From contig JAAALK010000084.1 in NCBI GenBank assembly GCA_019279435.1, positions 12,480,916 to 12,544,915 on the forward strand: a stretch of 64,000 bases of DNA, in the 5' to 3' direction. Source of the DNA: Zizania palustris (taxonomy: Eukaryota; Streptophyta; Magnoliopsida; Poales; Poaceae). Positions within the stretch are counted from its first letter, which is position 1; each line of letters starts with the position of its first letter. This document shows positions 44,701-57,645 of this stretch, in pieces. The notes beneath the pieces were generated by a model that had not been told where the DNA came from, ran no database searches, and was given only the letters and a program-made list of their open reading frames with translations. Both the position numbers and the translations under genes were made by a program.

Positions 44701-47700
44701 CGAACGAGGGGATTGACGGGTGGGGTAGGGCTCGGCCGAGGGAGTGAGCTGGTTGGCGCCGATAGGTGGGGTCGAGCTGTCGGGCGTGCGCGCGGGGGGA
44801 GAGGGGCTTGCTGATGGGTGGGGTCGGCCTGTGTAACACCCCAAATTTCCAAAACAATAAAAATATTATTTAAGTCAATTTCCTGGATTTTATTATTCTG
44901 AAAATACCTTTAAATACTTTCCCTTACCATTTTGAACTACATCATAGAGTTAATGACCAAACCAGGAGCTGAAAATTTTTGTACAAACTCCCAAGACCAA
45001 GATGTATTTTTGAGAATTTTTACAAATTTTTAACAACCTTGGAAGTAGCCCTATTATTTTAAACCAATTTCTGCAATTATTTTTAATCAGAAAGCATTTT
45101 AAACAGTAACGGGCCCTCTCCTCCTTTTCTATCTCTCCCAGCCGACCCAGCCCGTCACCCTCGCCCGCCTCCGTCTGACAGCCCGACCCCACCCGTTAGC
45201 GAGCCCCTCTCCCCTCGCACGCGCGCCTGACACCGTGGCCCCACCTGTCGGCGCCAATCGTCCCCTCTCGCGCCCAAGCCTGGCCCCACCCGTCAGCCAC
45301 CTCACTCACTCGCTCGCGCCCACTAGCATGTGGCCCCCGCCTGCCAGATCCTTCGTCTCCGCGAGATCCACCCCCAAACCCCCCCCCCTCGCCGGCCGAC
45401 GCAATAATGCGCCTCGAATCCGTTGCCCCCGACCCCCTCCCCTCAAATTGAGCCCGGCATTCAAACCCCCGCGCTCCGGCGACCATTTCCCCTAATTAAA
45501 CCTGACCGATTCGCATCCAGGTTCAATGAACCGAAATAAACCCGAGCTCGCCGGTGTTTAAACGCGTTTATTCTCGGCCACCACCAATTGCGCCCCCTCT
45601 GCCCCCACCGGTGACCCTATTTAAACCCCCTGGTACCCCACATTCGACCCCCACGCTCACACACTGCAAGAACGCACAGAACACCCTCACTAAGGTTTTT
45701 AGCGCACCACCGACGCCCCCACTCCAGCCATCACTCGCCGTCGCCAGAGTCCTTCTCCGTCCTCGCCGACCGCACCGCTGCGACCGCAAGGACGACCCCG
45801 ACCTCAGCCACCCCTCCATCGCCGCCAAGGACCCGAACGCCATCGCCGCCTCCGCTCGTCGCCGGCCTCGCTCCATCGACCTTTCACCACCGCAAGGGTA
45901 CCCTCATGATCCCCTAGTTACCCTCTTTCCATTTTAGACCTTAGACACGATCCGCCGTCGCTCTTCGTGGCCTCAGCCCGCTCGCCGTCACCGAAGAAGA
46001 TGACCGACACGGGTCGAGTACCCGTGCCGTGTCGGATTTGATCCTGGCCGTGCGATCTGGATCTAACGGTACCGATTAAGTCCCATGTGCAGTTTAATCT
46101 GTGCCGTCAGATCTGAGCGAAGGGGTACATTTTAATCTCGTGCGTTCGTTAATATTTAAAACCCACGTTTAATCTCAGCCATCCATCGCGTACCGGTTTC
46201 AACATTTTAATCTCAGCCGTCCACGTTAACTTAATGCCCCCGACCTCGCTCTCGCACGTTGGATCTGGATCCAACGGTCCAGATCGATCCAGCGCACGCG
46301 CACAGTGCGCGGGTTCACCATGAGCCTGGCTCACCGTGGACCCGAGGGGATTTAAAATTTGAAAATAAATTCCAGAAACTATTTAAAACTTGTAAAATTC
46401 ATATCTGGCGCATTTGAACTCTAAAAATTGCCATTTCAATTCTAGAAATTTTATCATTTTATTCTCTACACTTTAGTTCAGTAAAAACAGTATGTTACTT
46501 TAGACTTTTTCATGATTATTTAAATAGGTATTCAAATGCCCTTAGGGTAAAAATATAAATTCAATTATTTAAATTTCAGTAGAATTCATATTTATTCTTT
46601 TCTGTTCATATACTGAAAACCACTAAGTTATACATGAACCTTTCATACTAAATTTTATTAGGAGACTTAAAAATAAGAATAATCACTTTTAAAACCCTTT
46701 TTCAAAGGACACCATCTCATTTTATTTTTTTTTAAAAAATTATTTATAAAATGAATTTCAGAACCTTAACAACTTGATTTATTTTTAATCAAAGCAACTT
46801 AAACCTATGTGCTTATTATGTGATGTTATATTGTTTGATTGAATGTTGTGTTTATTTTATTTTACTTTATTTATATTGGAAAGACTACGACGCCGTCGAG
46901 GAGCCGGAATATTTCCCGGAAGTTCCTCCCTCTCCCTTCGCTGAACAAGGCAAGTCACCAAACCAATCTTTTGAGCATATTGAACCCATGTTTTATTAAA
47001 CTATCGCTAAAACACGTAGGTTATATATGCATTAGTCAAATGGAACCCTTACAATATATTTATTTAGGATCCCCCGACCTTGATGTGCAACCCAAGCCAT
47101 GCTATCTCGCCTAACCTCCTTGTCACCATATGGTTAATGTTATTAGCTAGTGTCCAATGTATTGACACGATTGCTATAGGATAAAAATGAGTCGTAGCAA
47201 AATGGTTCTATTATATGATCCCCTTCATTTCTTATCCTTGGATTTCTGTCGGTGATGAGTTATGGTTGTGAGTGTATGCATGGTGGGTTCCGGGTGCAAG
47301 CTAGGGCATTGGTCGGTAGCACCCGGGGCATTATAAGGACCGGTCTGAGGGATCCATTGCAATACACTTCCGTACTAACCACAAGTCTAGTGGGTAAGTC
47401 CTAACTAAGGTATGGAGTGTTCCAAACCGAGGCCACCATTTGGAGATGGGTCAAGCTTGCACCTGCGGGTGGCTTTACCGATGTGGCGCAAAAGGGGGTG
47501 CGACGTTAGCCGGGATGCGGCCCGGCGCACCGGCGAAACCTAGAGCGGGTGGTTATCGCTTGGAGCATTTCATGTCGAGGTTTTGGCATGAGTTCCCGTG
47601 GTATGGGTCATCTCGTTTGGGATGAGTGCGTGCCTTGTGTTTACAGTAGTACATCTCATATCAGAGTCTTAAATCTTTTCGAAAAGCCGAGCCCATGGTC

Positions 47701-48591
47701 AAGGGCGGGTTGCGTGACATCCCACAGTTAGTTTACTTTGAATATGTATGTGTATGATGGTTTGACATGTAAGGACTGTTGTGCGAGGAGGTAAAACGTA
47801 CTCCCCGAGTTAGGTGATGATGTTGATGCTCATGTTTACTTTTCCGCATGATTAAACTTGATTACACTAAATGCAATAACTGAAAATGTACTTTTCCCCA
47901 CTGTTAGCCATTTACCCTTTCTTGTTTATTATCCTGCATTATTACTTGCATTTGCGGTGGCTTGTTGAGTACTTTTTGTACTCATACTCGTTGGACCCCA
48001 CAGAGGATGCCTACTACGAAGACGGTCTGGATTAGCAGCCCAGTCAAGAAGAAAGATCCTGAAGAAGGCGTTCGTCATGCTTTTATTTATTTACTTAAAT
48101 TTTTATTCTAATGTAATAAATATGGTCTGCGTACCATGAATATTTTCGTGTGTACGATTGTCGCATGATGAACCTCTTGTATTATTGTTTTTCTTTGGAA
48201 ATTCAATAATGTTCTGATTTTGGTAAATCGGGGCGCCACAGGCTGTCAGTCCGAGGCGGGCGAGGGTCACGGGCTGGGCCGGCCGGGAGAGAGGGAAAGG
48301 GGGGGCGTGGCCCATTACTGTTTCAAAATATTTCTGAATAAAAATAATTCTAGGAAATAGATTAAAATCTTAGGGCTACTTCCAAGGTTGATAAAAATTT
48401 GTAAAAATTCTCAAAAATATATTTTGGCCTTAGGATCATACATAAAATTTTTTAGCTCCTGGTTTATCCATTTCATCTATGTTGTAGTTCAAAATGGTAA
48501 AGGAGGGTATTAAAGGTATTTCAAAAATAATAAATTCCAGGAAATTGGATTAAATAATATTTTTATTACTTTGAAAATTTGGGGTGTTACA
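41786..48591 (-). repeat. C2 middle LTR, shared by both units, with nested inverted solo LTR
   Basis: LTR sequence is 41786-44831 plus 48241-48591, interrupted by the second copy of the inverted solo LTR. The first ~190 bp share derived bases with the right LTR (TTATTTAATTT, GTACGTAGACC, ATCAGGATC); from about 41980 onward it shares derived bases with the left LTR (CTTGACTAGGTCGC, ACCAACAAG, CACCCCATTTTGCGCC, TCTATCACCAACAG) and the same nested insertion. It lacks the 576-bp deletion of the left LTR. Confidence 0.92.
44832..48240 (+). repeat. Nested solo LTR, inverted (second copy)
   Basis: 3409 bp, same insertion point and near-identical sequence to 32396-35790, including the GGGCGCCACA end and the flank GGCTGTCAGTCCGAGG. 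It is therefore a duplicate of one insertion event, not an independent one. Small indels distinguish the copies (for example about 50 bp present at about 47895-47945 here, absent near 35485). Confidence 0.92.
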
Positions 48592-48635
48592 AACCTATCC
48601 CCCTTACAAAGAATCTCGTCCTCGAGATTGGAATG

Positions 48636-51600
48636 CTACTCGAACAGCTCGGGATATTGGGCTTTCAGTTCGTCTTCCTTTTCCCATGTAGCTTCTTCGG
48701 CGGGGTGGTTGTCCCACTGGACCTTGCAGAAGCGGACTACACGACTCCTAGTTACCCTTTCCTTGGTTTCCAAGATCTTGATGGGTTTCTTGATGTAGGT
48801 TAAGTCTTCTTGGACGTTGAGCTGTTGAAGATCGGCTTGCTCGGTGGGCACGCGAAGACACTTCTTCAACTGAGTGACATGGAACACATCGTGAACTCCT
48901 GCCAATGATGGAGGCAGCTCAAGTTGATATGCCACTTCTCCTTGCCGTCGAAGGATCTGAAAGGGTCCGACGTAGCGGGGTGCTAGCTTGCCTTTCATGT
49001 TGAACCTTTGAGTGCCGCGGAGGGGAGTGACTCGAAGGTAGACATAATCACCCTCCTCAAAGGTTAGGTCTCTTCGGCGGTTATCGGCGTAGCTCTTTTG
49101 TCGGGACTGGGCTATCTTCAATCGATACCTTATGATCTTGACCTTCTCTTTAGCTTCCCTTAGTATATCTGTCCCAAACAGTTGCGACTCTCCGGTTTGA
49201 TCCCAGAGCAGCGGCGTTCTGCACTTACGCCCATAAAGTGCTTCGAATGGGGACATTTGCAGTCTGGCTTGATAGTTGTTATTGTAGGAGAACTCCGCAT
49301 AGGGCAAGTTCTTGTCCCACATTCCGCCAAAGTCTAGAGTGCAAGCTCTAAGCATATCTTCCAGTATTTCGGTCTGTGGATGATAAGCGGTGCTAAAGTT
49401 CAGCCGGGTGCCGAGTTCCTCTTGAAGGTTCTTCCAAAACTTGGAGGTAAACTGACCCCCACGGTCAAATACGATCTTCTTAGGAACTCCATGCAGGCAC
49501 ACGATCCGGGTCATATACAACTCGGCCAATTTGGCGATGGTGTAAGTTGTCTTGACGGGGATGAAGTGAGCCACCTTAGTGAGTCGGTCGACAATCACCC
49601 AGATAGAGTCATGGCCAGCTTAGGGTCCTGGGCAGTCCCGTGATGAAGTCCATTCCTATCTCTTCCCACTTCCATTCGGGGACCTTGAGAGGTTGCAAAA
49701 GTCCGGCAGGTCTTTGATGCTCTGCCTTGACTCGCCGGCATGTGTCACACTTGGCCACATACTCAGCTATTTCTCTCTTCATGTTGACCCACCAATATTT
49801 TTCTTTCAGGTCTTGATACATCTTTGTACTCCCAGGATGAATGGAGTATAGAGTATCGTGAGCTTCTTGAAGGATGAGGGTCTTTAACTCAGGCTTGTCG
49901 GGTACGCATATCCGGTTTTCGAACCAGATGGTACCATGCTCGTCCTCGGAAAATCCAGGGGCTTTACCCTTCCTCATGTTCTGCTGGATCTCCAAGATGT
50001 CCGGGTCTTCCTTCTGCTTTTCTCGGATTCGGTCTATCAAGATAGGCCTAGACTCCAAGGCAGCGAGGTACGCTCGGGTGGTGATCCCTAAATTCAGCCT
50101 TTCCATCTCCTTGTATAACAAAGGGGCCAGGTCCTGAATCATGATGGCATTGCAGTATCCTTTTCAACTAAGGGCGTATGCCACCACATTTGCCTTTCCT
50201 GGATGATAATGGATGCCCAAGTTGTAATCCTTGATAAGTTCCAACCATCCCCTTTGCCTGAGGTTCAGGTCCGGTTGGGTGAATATGTACTTGAGGCTCT
50301 TGTGGTCGGTGAAGACCTCACACCGATTCCCCACAAGGTAGTGTCTCCATATCTTCAAGGCATGAACCACGGTTGCTAACTCCAGGTCATGGGTGGTAGT
50401 TCAGCTCATGCGGTCTCAGCTGTTGGGAGGCGTAGGATATCACCTTCCCATCTTGCATCAAGACACATCCCAAACCTTGGCGAGAAAAATCGCAGTAGAT
50501 GTGGAAGTCTTTCTAGATGTCTGGTAGGGTCAGAATTGGGGCTGACATGAGCTTCTTCTTGAGGGTTTGGAAGCTCTCTTCACAATCTGAGGTCCATTCA
50601 AACTTCACTTCCTTCTGCAATAGTCTGGTCATAGGCTTGGCGATCTTTGAAAAATTCTCGATGAACCGGCGGTAGTATCCGGCCAATCCGAGAGAGCTCC
50701 GGATCTCGGTCACGGTCGTGGGCTGCAGCCAGTTGGTCACTGCTTCCACAGTGGTCGGGTCCACTGCTATTCCTCCGGCAGATATGACATGACCGAGGAA
50801 CTTCACCTCTGATGACCAAAACTCGCACTTGTTGTATTTGGCGTACAACTGTTGTTCCCTTAGCTTTCCGAGGGTCAGACGAAGGTGAGTTTCGTGCTCT
50901 TCCTTGGTCTTGGAGTAGAGGAGGATATCGTCGATGAATACCACGATGAACTTATCCAAGAACTCCATGAAAACAATGTTCATCATGTTCATGAAAAAGG
51001 CCGGGGCATTCGTGAGTCCGAACGACATCACAGTATACTCGTAGAGTCCATAGCGGGAGGTGAAGGCGGTCTTGGGTATGTCCTCTTCTCTAATACTCAA
51101 TTAGTGATAACCTGACCTGAGGTCAATCTTGGAAAACACCGAGGATCCATTCAGTTGATCGAACAGGTCGTCGATCTGAGGTAATGGGTACTTGTTCTTA
51201 ATGGTTACGTCGTTCAAGGCTCTATAGTCCACGCACATCCTTTTAGTCCTGTCCTTTTTCATGGCAAAGATGACCGGTGCACCCCAGGGTGAGGTACTCA
51301 GTCGGATGTACCCTTTCTGCTCTAGGTCTTCGATGTTGCTTTTGACTTCGGCCAATTCATTGGCGGCCATCCGGTATGGACGCTTGGAGATTGGAGTGGT
51401 CCCGGGGACCAGTTTGATTCTGAATTCAATGTCTAGCTTGGGAGGCATTCCTGGTAGGTCCTCTGGGAAGACATCCATGAACTCCTTCACTATGGGCACT
51501 TCTTCAAGGGCTAGCGAATGGAGGGACGCTCCGAGTGGTTTGCGGTTGGTCATTCGAAAGGTGACGGCTTCGCCTTCAGGGTTGGTCACTGTGACAGACT

Positions 51601-53077
51601 TGTTGGCACAGTCAATCACTCCCTTGTGCTTCAAAAACCAGTCCATCCGTAGGATGAGGTCGAGTCCGGTGCATTTTATGAGGACTGGCTCGGCCCGGAA
51701 CAATACTTCCTTGGATCTCTAGCTTAACCTTAGGGCTGTATAAGTGGGCTAAGGTTGTATTGCCTAGAGTGGCAATCATCATGGGGACAGGTAGAGGGAG
51801 CACGTCCAAGTTTTGAGTTTTCACAAAGTCTTCCGAGACGAAAGAATGTGTCGCTCAAGACTCAAATAAAATCATAGCTGGTACGGAATTTGTGGTAAAC
51901 GGACGAGCACGACTTCGCGAGCCTCCTGAGCTTCCTCAGCGGTGATGTGGTTGACGCGGGCACGAACCGCCTGGTTGGGTGCCGCGCCTTTGGGCTGCTT
52001 GGGGTGAGGACACTGGTACGAATAGTGCCCTTCTTCCGGCAGTTGAAGCAGACGACCGGCCTTCCTTGGCGATCCTTCAAGATCGGGGCCTTGGCAGCGG
52101 GCGTTGGCTGAGCGGCCGTAGTTGGTGGAGCGGGGCGGGGATGCTCAGCGTTGGATCCACCGGCGGCGTGAGGCGGCCTGTAGGTGGGCCGAGGATGGTA
52201 GGAGGGCACTAGGTGGCGGAGGAACGAAGCGGGGCCTCTATGAATTCGCCTGCTGATGTTTGAAGGCGATCATCTTCCTCTTCTTGAGCTCGAACTTGTT
52301 TTGCTCAGTCTCTTGGATGAGCGCTTTATTCACTAGCCATTGGAAGTCGGCGTAGTTGGTGGCGATGAGCTGGATAGACAACTCATCCTTAAGTCCCCGG
52401 AGGAACTTAGCCTGGCGGAGGGCGTCGGTCCACACTTCTTCTGGCGTGTAGCGAGCCAAATGGTTGAACTCATGGAGGTACTCCATGACGGTCTGGTTGC
52501 CCTGGTGCAGGTCGCGGAACTCCTGCTGCTTGATCGCGATGACTCCGATGGGGACGTGGGCGGCGCGAAAGGAGATGGTGAACTCCACCCATGTCACCAC
52601 GTGGTCCTCTGGCTGGGACTCACGGTAGTTGTCCCACCATTCCGCGGCGGGACCCTAGAGCTGGTGAGTGGCGAAGGCCACCCGCTCCCGGTCGGTGCAG
52701 GGGAGGAGGTCTAGCTTCTTCCCTATGGTGCGGAGCTAATCTCCGGCCTCCATGGGGTTGGTGTTGCTAGAGAAGATGGGCGGGCGCACTCGCAGGAACT
52801 CTGAGAGTTGAGGAGCGGGTGCAGGTGCTTGTGTGCGAGGGGCAGGCTCCCCATTTTGCAGACGGTCCAACTTAGCTTGTTGGTGCAACATTTGAGTGAG
52901 GAGGGCAGTCATTAGTTGGTTCTGGTTCGCCATCATTTCCGCCAAGGTGGGATGGTTGGCAGATGGCGATCCAGACTGTCGTGGGCCCATTGCGCCCCAG
53001 TTGGGTACAACACCCTCGGGCGCGTCACGGCTTCCTCCTTCTCCGTTGTTGGAGCTGGTGTTCTGGTTGTCGGCCAT
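48636..53077 (-). pseudogene. C2-B gag-pol with chromodomain
   Basis: Same layout as C2-A. Gag ATG 53077; gag domain 52600-52238 (VTWVEFTISFRAAHVPIG, MEYLHEFNHLARYTPEEV); knuckle near 52040; protease site E-S-stop at 51855; RT 51703-50513 in two frames (GMDWFL becomes RMDWFL; VFIDDILLYSK); RNase H 50370-50164; integrase 50142-49609 then 49598-48636 after a one-base insertion near 49622; intact chromodomain (VVRFCKVQWDNHPAEEATWE) ending at 48636. A 24-base in-frame deletion near 49370 removes the segment around the integrase catalytic Glu (HPQTEILED here). Stops shared with C2-A at 52655, 51855, 51101, 50513 and 50164. Confidence 0.9.
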
Positions 53078-53284
53078 CTTCTGAACATAAGGGTCATAAG
53101 GTGAAAAGATGACGAAACAATATTGCAATCAAAATAGCCCATGGGGCTCACATATATATATATATTAGTGGTATAAAAAGTTTATTACAATCAAGCTCTT
53201 ATTTTATTCTACCTACAACACAAGTTGTTGTAGATAGCACCACATACATAAAATTATTAAAACATAAACAACGGTAACTAGCGC

Positions 53285-54067
53285 CTACTCGCCACCGGAG
53301 GTGGTCTCCATGCTCTCGGAACCACGAGGACGCGGATCCCGAGGGATGGTGGGCTCGAGGCAATTCTCGATGATGGGGTCGGAGATGAGGCTGGGGTGTG
53401 GTGCAGGGGCGCTGGTGGTGGACGGTCCGGCGGTGGAGGGGTGTGGCAGGATCCTCTTGGGGCGAGGGGCAGGCTCACGGATGGGCTTCCTCTTCCTCGG
53501 GAGGAGGGGAACCATCTCTGCGATATCCTTCTGCAGCTGCATAATCTTGCGCTGCAGCTCACCGTTCTGTTGGATCAAGTTCTTCGTCTCCTCACGAAGA
53601 AACTCAACCGCATCATGGTTCTCATCGGCGTCGAGCACCGCCTCAGTATGGAGGTCATCCATGGCCTGAAGAAGATGTGACTGCCAGGCCATGACCGGAT
53701 CACGCACGGAGTGAACTCCGAGGTAGATGCTACGGTAGGCGCTGGGAGTGCGCTTCGGCACAAGCCGGAAGGACGAGTTCTGAAGACGATCATCATAGAT
53801 CATCCTCAGCTCCATAAGAGCCTGGAGAGCGACGCGTTGGCACGCGACGTCGAAAGTTGGGCCCCCAAGCACGGTGGTGTAGGGCGGCAGATGCTCTCCG
53901 GAGCCATGGACGGTGAGGGAGACATCGCAGGGCCCGACAAACTCCTCCAGGTACACCCCCTAGAATTCGGGCTCGAAGAGGAACTCGAGGAAGGTGAGCA
54001 TCATGCGGAGCTCCCTGACGAAGCCCTCGTAGTGGTGGCAGTAGCTGTGAACTTGGTAGACTGGCAT
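53285..54067 (-). pseudogene. Upstream ORF of C2-B, one stop codon
   Basis: Counterpart of the 260-codon ORF in C2-A. ATG 54067; a CAG-to-TAG change at about 53963 (in the position of Gln in KFQGVYLEEF) interrupts it after about 35 codons; the remaining 223 codons are open to 53285 (MYLEEFVGPCDVSLTVHGSG...). Sequence otherwise close to A, including coiled coil and basic segment. Confidence 0.7.
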
Positions 54068-54190
54068 CTACAAAAACAACAAGTTGAAGAAAGTGAGGGG
54101 AGGAACAAAGTTTACAAAGTAGATTTTCGAGAAATAATTTTCAGCAGCTATTGGCTAGGTTGGTCCATTTGGCTTTCTACAGTCAAGTCG

Positions 54191-54202
54191 GCTCTGATAC
54201 CA
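54191..54202 (-). other. Primer-binding site of C2-B
   Basis: Minus-strand TGGTATCAGAGC, three bases inside the LTR end: initiator tRNA-Met type. Confidence 0.9.
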
Positions 54203-54205
54203 TCT

Positions 54206-57200
54206 TGTGATGCCCCGATTTATCGAAATCGGAACATTATTTAATTTCATAAGAAAAACAATAATACAAGAGGTTCATCATTTGACAATCGTACATACGA
54301 CAGTATTCATGGTACGTAGACCACATTTATTACATTAGAGTTGAATAATAAAAGTAAATAGCATGACGAATGCCTTCATCAGGATCTTCTCTTGACTGGG
54401 TCGCTACTCCAAACCATCTTCATAGTAGGCATCCTCTGAGGTGTTCAACGGGTATGAGTAAAAAAGTACTCAACAAGCCAGCGCAAATGCAGGTAGTAAT
54501 GCAAGGTAATAACAAAGGAAGGATAGTTGGCTAAAAGTGCGGAAAAGTACATTTTCAGTTATTGCAGTTAATGTAGTCAAGTTTTATCATGCGGAAAGTA
54601 AACATGAACAACAATAACATCATCTAACTCGAGGAGTATGTTTTACCTCCTCGCAGAACAGTCCTTACATGTCAAACCAACATGCACATCCATATTCAAG
54701 TAATCTAACTGTGGGATGTCACGCAACCTGCCCTTGACCGTGGGCTCGACTTTTCGAAAAGATTTATGACTCTGATCAGAGATGTACTACTGTACCCACA
54801 AGGCACGCACTCATCCCAAACACCAAAGTGTAGCGAGATGACCCATACCACGGGAACTCATGCCAAAACCTCGGCATGAAATGCTCCAAGCGATAACCAC
54901 CCGCTCTAGGTTTCGCCGGCGCGTCGGGCCGCATCCCGGCTAACGTCGCACCCTCTTTTGCGCCACGTCGGTAAAGCCACCCGCAGGTGCAGCTTGACCC
55001 ATCTCCTAATGGTGGCCTCAGTTTGGAACACTCCATACCTTGGTTAGGACTTACCCATTAGACTTGTGGTTAGTACGGAAGTGTATTGCAACGGATCCCT
55101 CAGACCGGTCCTTATAGTGCCCCGAGTGCTACCGACCAATGCCCTAGCTTGCACCCGAACCCACCATGCATACACTCACAACCAAAACTCTATCATCAAC
55201 AGAATTCCAAAGATAAGGATAACGGGGGATCATATAGTAGAACCAAGTTGCTACGACTCATTTTTAATCCTATAGCAATCGTGTCGATACATGGGACACT
55301 AGCTAATAATACTAATCATATGGTGACAAGGAGTTTAGGCTAGATAGCATGGCTTGGGTTGCACATCAAGGTCGGGGGATCCTAAATAAATATATTGTAA
55401 GGGTTCCATTTGACTAATGCATGTATACCCTATGCGTTTTAGCAATAGTTTAATAAAACATGGGTTCAATATGCTCAAAAGATTGGTTTGGTGACTTGCC
55501 TTGTTCAGCAAAAGGCGAGGGAGGGACTTCCGAGAAGTATTCCGGTTCCTCGGCGGCGTCGTAGTCTTTTCAATATAAATAAAGTAAAATAAAATAAATA
55601 CAACACTCAATTTAAACAATACAAAATTACACAACAAGCACATGGGTTTAAACTAGTTTAATTCAAAGGAAATCAAGTTGTTAAGTTTCTGAAATTTATT
55701 TCATAAATAATTTAAAAGGAATTATAGTGAAGTGTTGTCCTTTGAAAAAGGGTTTTTAATGTGGGTAACCTCATTTTAAGCTTTCTAATCAATTTTAAGA
55801 TGAAAGGTTCATGGGCAATTTACTGGTTTTCAGTATATGAACAGAAAGGAAAATAAATGTAAACTTTACTAAAATTTAAATAATTGAATTTACATTTTTA
55901 CCCTAAGGGCATTTGAATACCTATTTAAATAATCATGAAAAATCCAAAGTAAACAAACTGTTTTTATTGAACTAATGTGTAGATAATAAAATTACAAAAT
56001 TTCTGGAATTGAAATGATAATTTTTGGAGTTCAAATGCGCCAGATATGAATTTTACAAGTTTGAAACAGTTTCTGGAATTTATTTTTAAATTTAAATCGT
56101 CTCGGGTCCACGGTGAGCTAGGCCCACGTTGAACCCGCGCACTGTGCGCGTGGTCCGGCCCAATCTGGACCATTGGATCCAGATCCAACGTGCGAGGGCG
56201 AGGCGGGGTGTTAAAATAACGTGAACGGCTGAGATTAAAACAACGAACCGGTACGCGATGAACGACTCAGATCGAGTGCGGGTTTTAAATACCGATGGAC
56301 GCGCGAGATTAAAACATACCACTTCGATTAGATCCGACGGTGCGGATTAGATCGTGCACGTTGTGAAGCTAGCGCCGCTCGATCGCGATCGCACGATCGG
56401 GATCGAATCCGACATGGCACGGGTACTCGACTCGTGCCGGTCATCTTCTCCGGCGACGGTGAGCGGTATAGTGGCCACGGCGGGCTATGGCGGTCGGTTA
56501 TAAGGGCTAAAACGGAACCAGTACACTACAGGGGTCAAGAGGGTACCGTTGGAGGGACTTGGGGTCGTCGGAGCGTGGCCGGCGACGAGCGAGGGCGGCG
56601 AAGGCATTCGGGTCCTCGTCGGCGGGGGCATTCCGGTGGGGTTCGTGGATGACGGGGCGGTGGCCGGGGTCGGTGAGGTCCTTGCGGTCGCAGTGGTGCG
56701 GTCGGCGAGGACGGAGGGGGACTCCAGCGACGGCGAGTGGTCGCTAGAGTGAAGGCGGTGGTGAGGTGCTTAAGTGAGCGTCACGGGCGTTTGGTTCGGT
56801 TCTGGCGCAATTGCGAGCAAGGGGTGGATGCGGGGCACCAGGGGGGTTTAAATAGGGTAACCGGCGGGGGCAGAGGGAGCGTAATTGGCAGTGGCCATGA
56901 GTAAACGCGTTTTTAAACGCCGGCGAGCTCGGTTGCAAGGGTTCAATGAACCTGGACGCGAATTGGTCGGAATTGAAGAGGGGGAAACGGTCGCCGGGGA
57001 TCGGGTGACTTAACGCCGAGCTCAATTTGAGGGGAGGGGGTCGGGAGCAGCGGATCCGAGGCGCGTTATGGAGTCGGCCAGCGAGGGGGGCGATTTGGGG
57101 GCGGATCTCGCGGGGAAGACGGATTCGACAGGTGGTGGCGACTGGCCAGTGAGCGTGAGCGCACGAACGAGGGGACTGATGGGTGGGGTCGGGCTCGGCC

Positions 57201-57640
57201 GAGGGAGTGAGTTGGTTGGCGCCGACTGGTGGGGTCGGGCTGTCGGGCGTGTGCGCGAGGGGAGAGGGGCTCGTTGACGGGTGGGGTCGGGCTATCAGTC
57301 CGAGGCAAGAGAGGGTAACGGGCTGGGCCGGCTAGGAGAGAGGGAAAGGGGGGGCGTGGCCCATTACTGTTTCAAAATATTTCTGAATAAAAATAATTCC
57401 AGGAAATAGATTAAAATCTTAGGGCTACTTCCATGGTTGATAAAAATTTGTAAAAAATCTCAAAAATATATTTTGGCCTTAGTATCATACATAAAAATTT
57501 TCAGCTCCTAGTTTAGCCATTTCATCTATGTTGTAGTTCAAAATGGTAAAAGAGGGTATTAAAGGTATTTCCAAAATAATAAATTCTAGGAAATTGGATT
57601 AAATAATATTTTTATTACTTTGAAAATTTGGGGTGTTACA
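54206..57640 (-). repeat. C2 right LTR (5' LTR), uninterrupted
   Basis: 3435-bp LTR, plus-strand ends TGTGATGCC and GGGGTGTTACA. No nested LTR: the corresponding site reads GGTCGGGCTATCAGTCCGAG at about 57283-57302. It carries private changes such as an extra ~38-bp block at 57005-57042 (TGACTTAACGCCGAGCTC within it). Confidence 0.95.
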
Positions 57641-57645
57641 TGATC
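57641..57645. repeat. Target duplication TGATC, right of C2
   Basis: Second copy of the duplication; C1 pol resumes here with TGATCCCTAGATTCAGCC. Confidence 0.95.

Larger units (their letters stand above)
29915..57640 (-). mobile_element. C2: tandem dimer of a chromodomain gypsy element (LTR-A-LTR-B-LTR)
   Basis: 27,726-bp array on the minus strand: LTR 29915-36141, internal A 36142-41785, LTR 41786-48591, internal B 48592-54205, LTR 54206-57640. It is flanked as a unit by TGATC on both sides and interrupts C1 pol, whose sequence resumes exactly after the second TGATC. Both internals carry PPT, gag-pol with chromodomain, an upstream ORF and a primer-binding site in the same order. A single target duplication around two internal regions and three LTRs is most easily explained by unequal LTR-LTR recombination after one insertion. 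Confidence 0.92.

Noticed and set aside
32396..48240. The two inverted solo LTRs as the two LTRs of one large plus-strand element
   Set aside because: Each sits at the identical site within a host LTR with the same flanks, and what lies between is minus-strand C2 sequence, so they are duplicates of one insertion.
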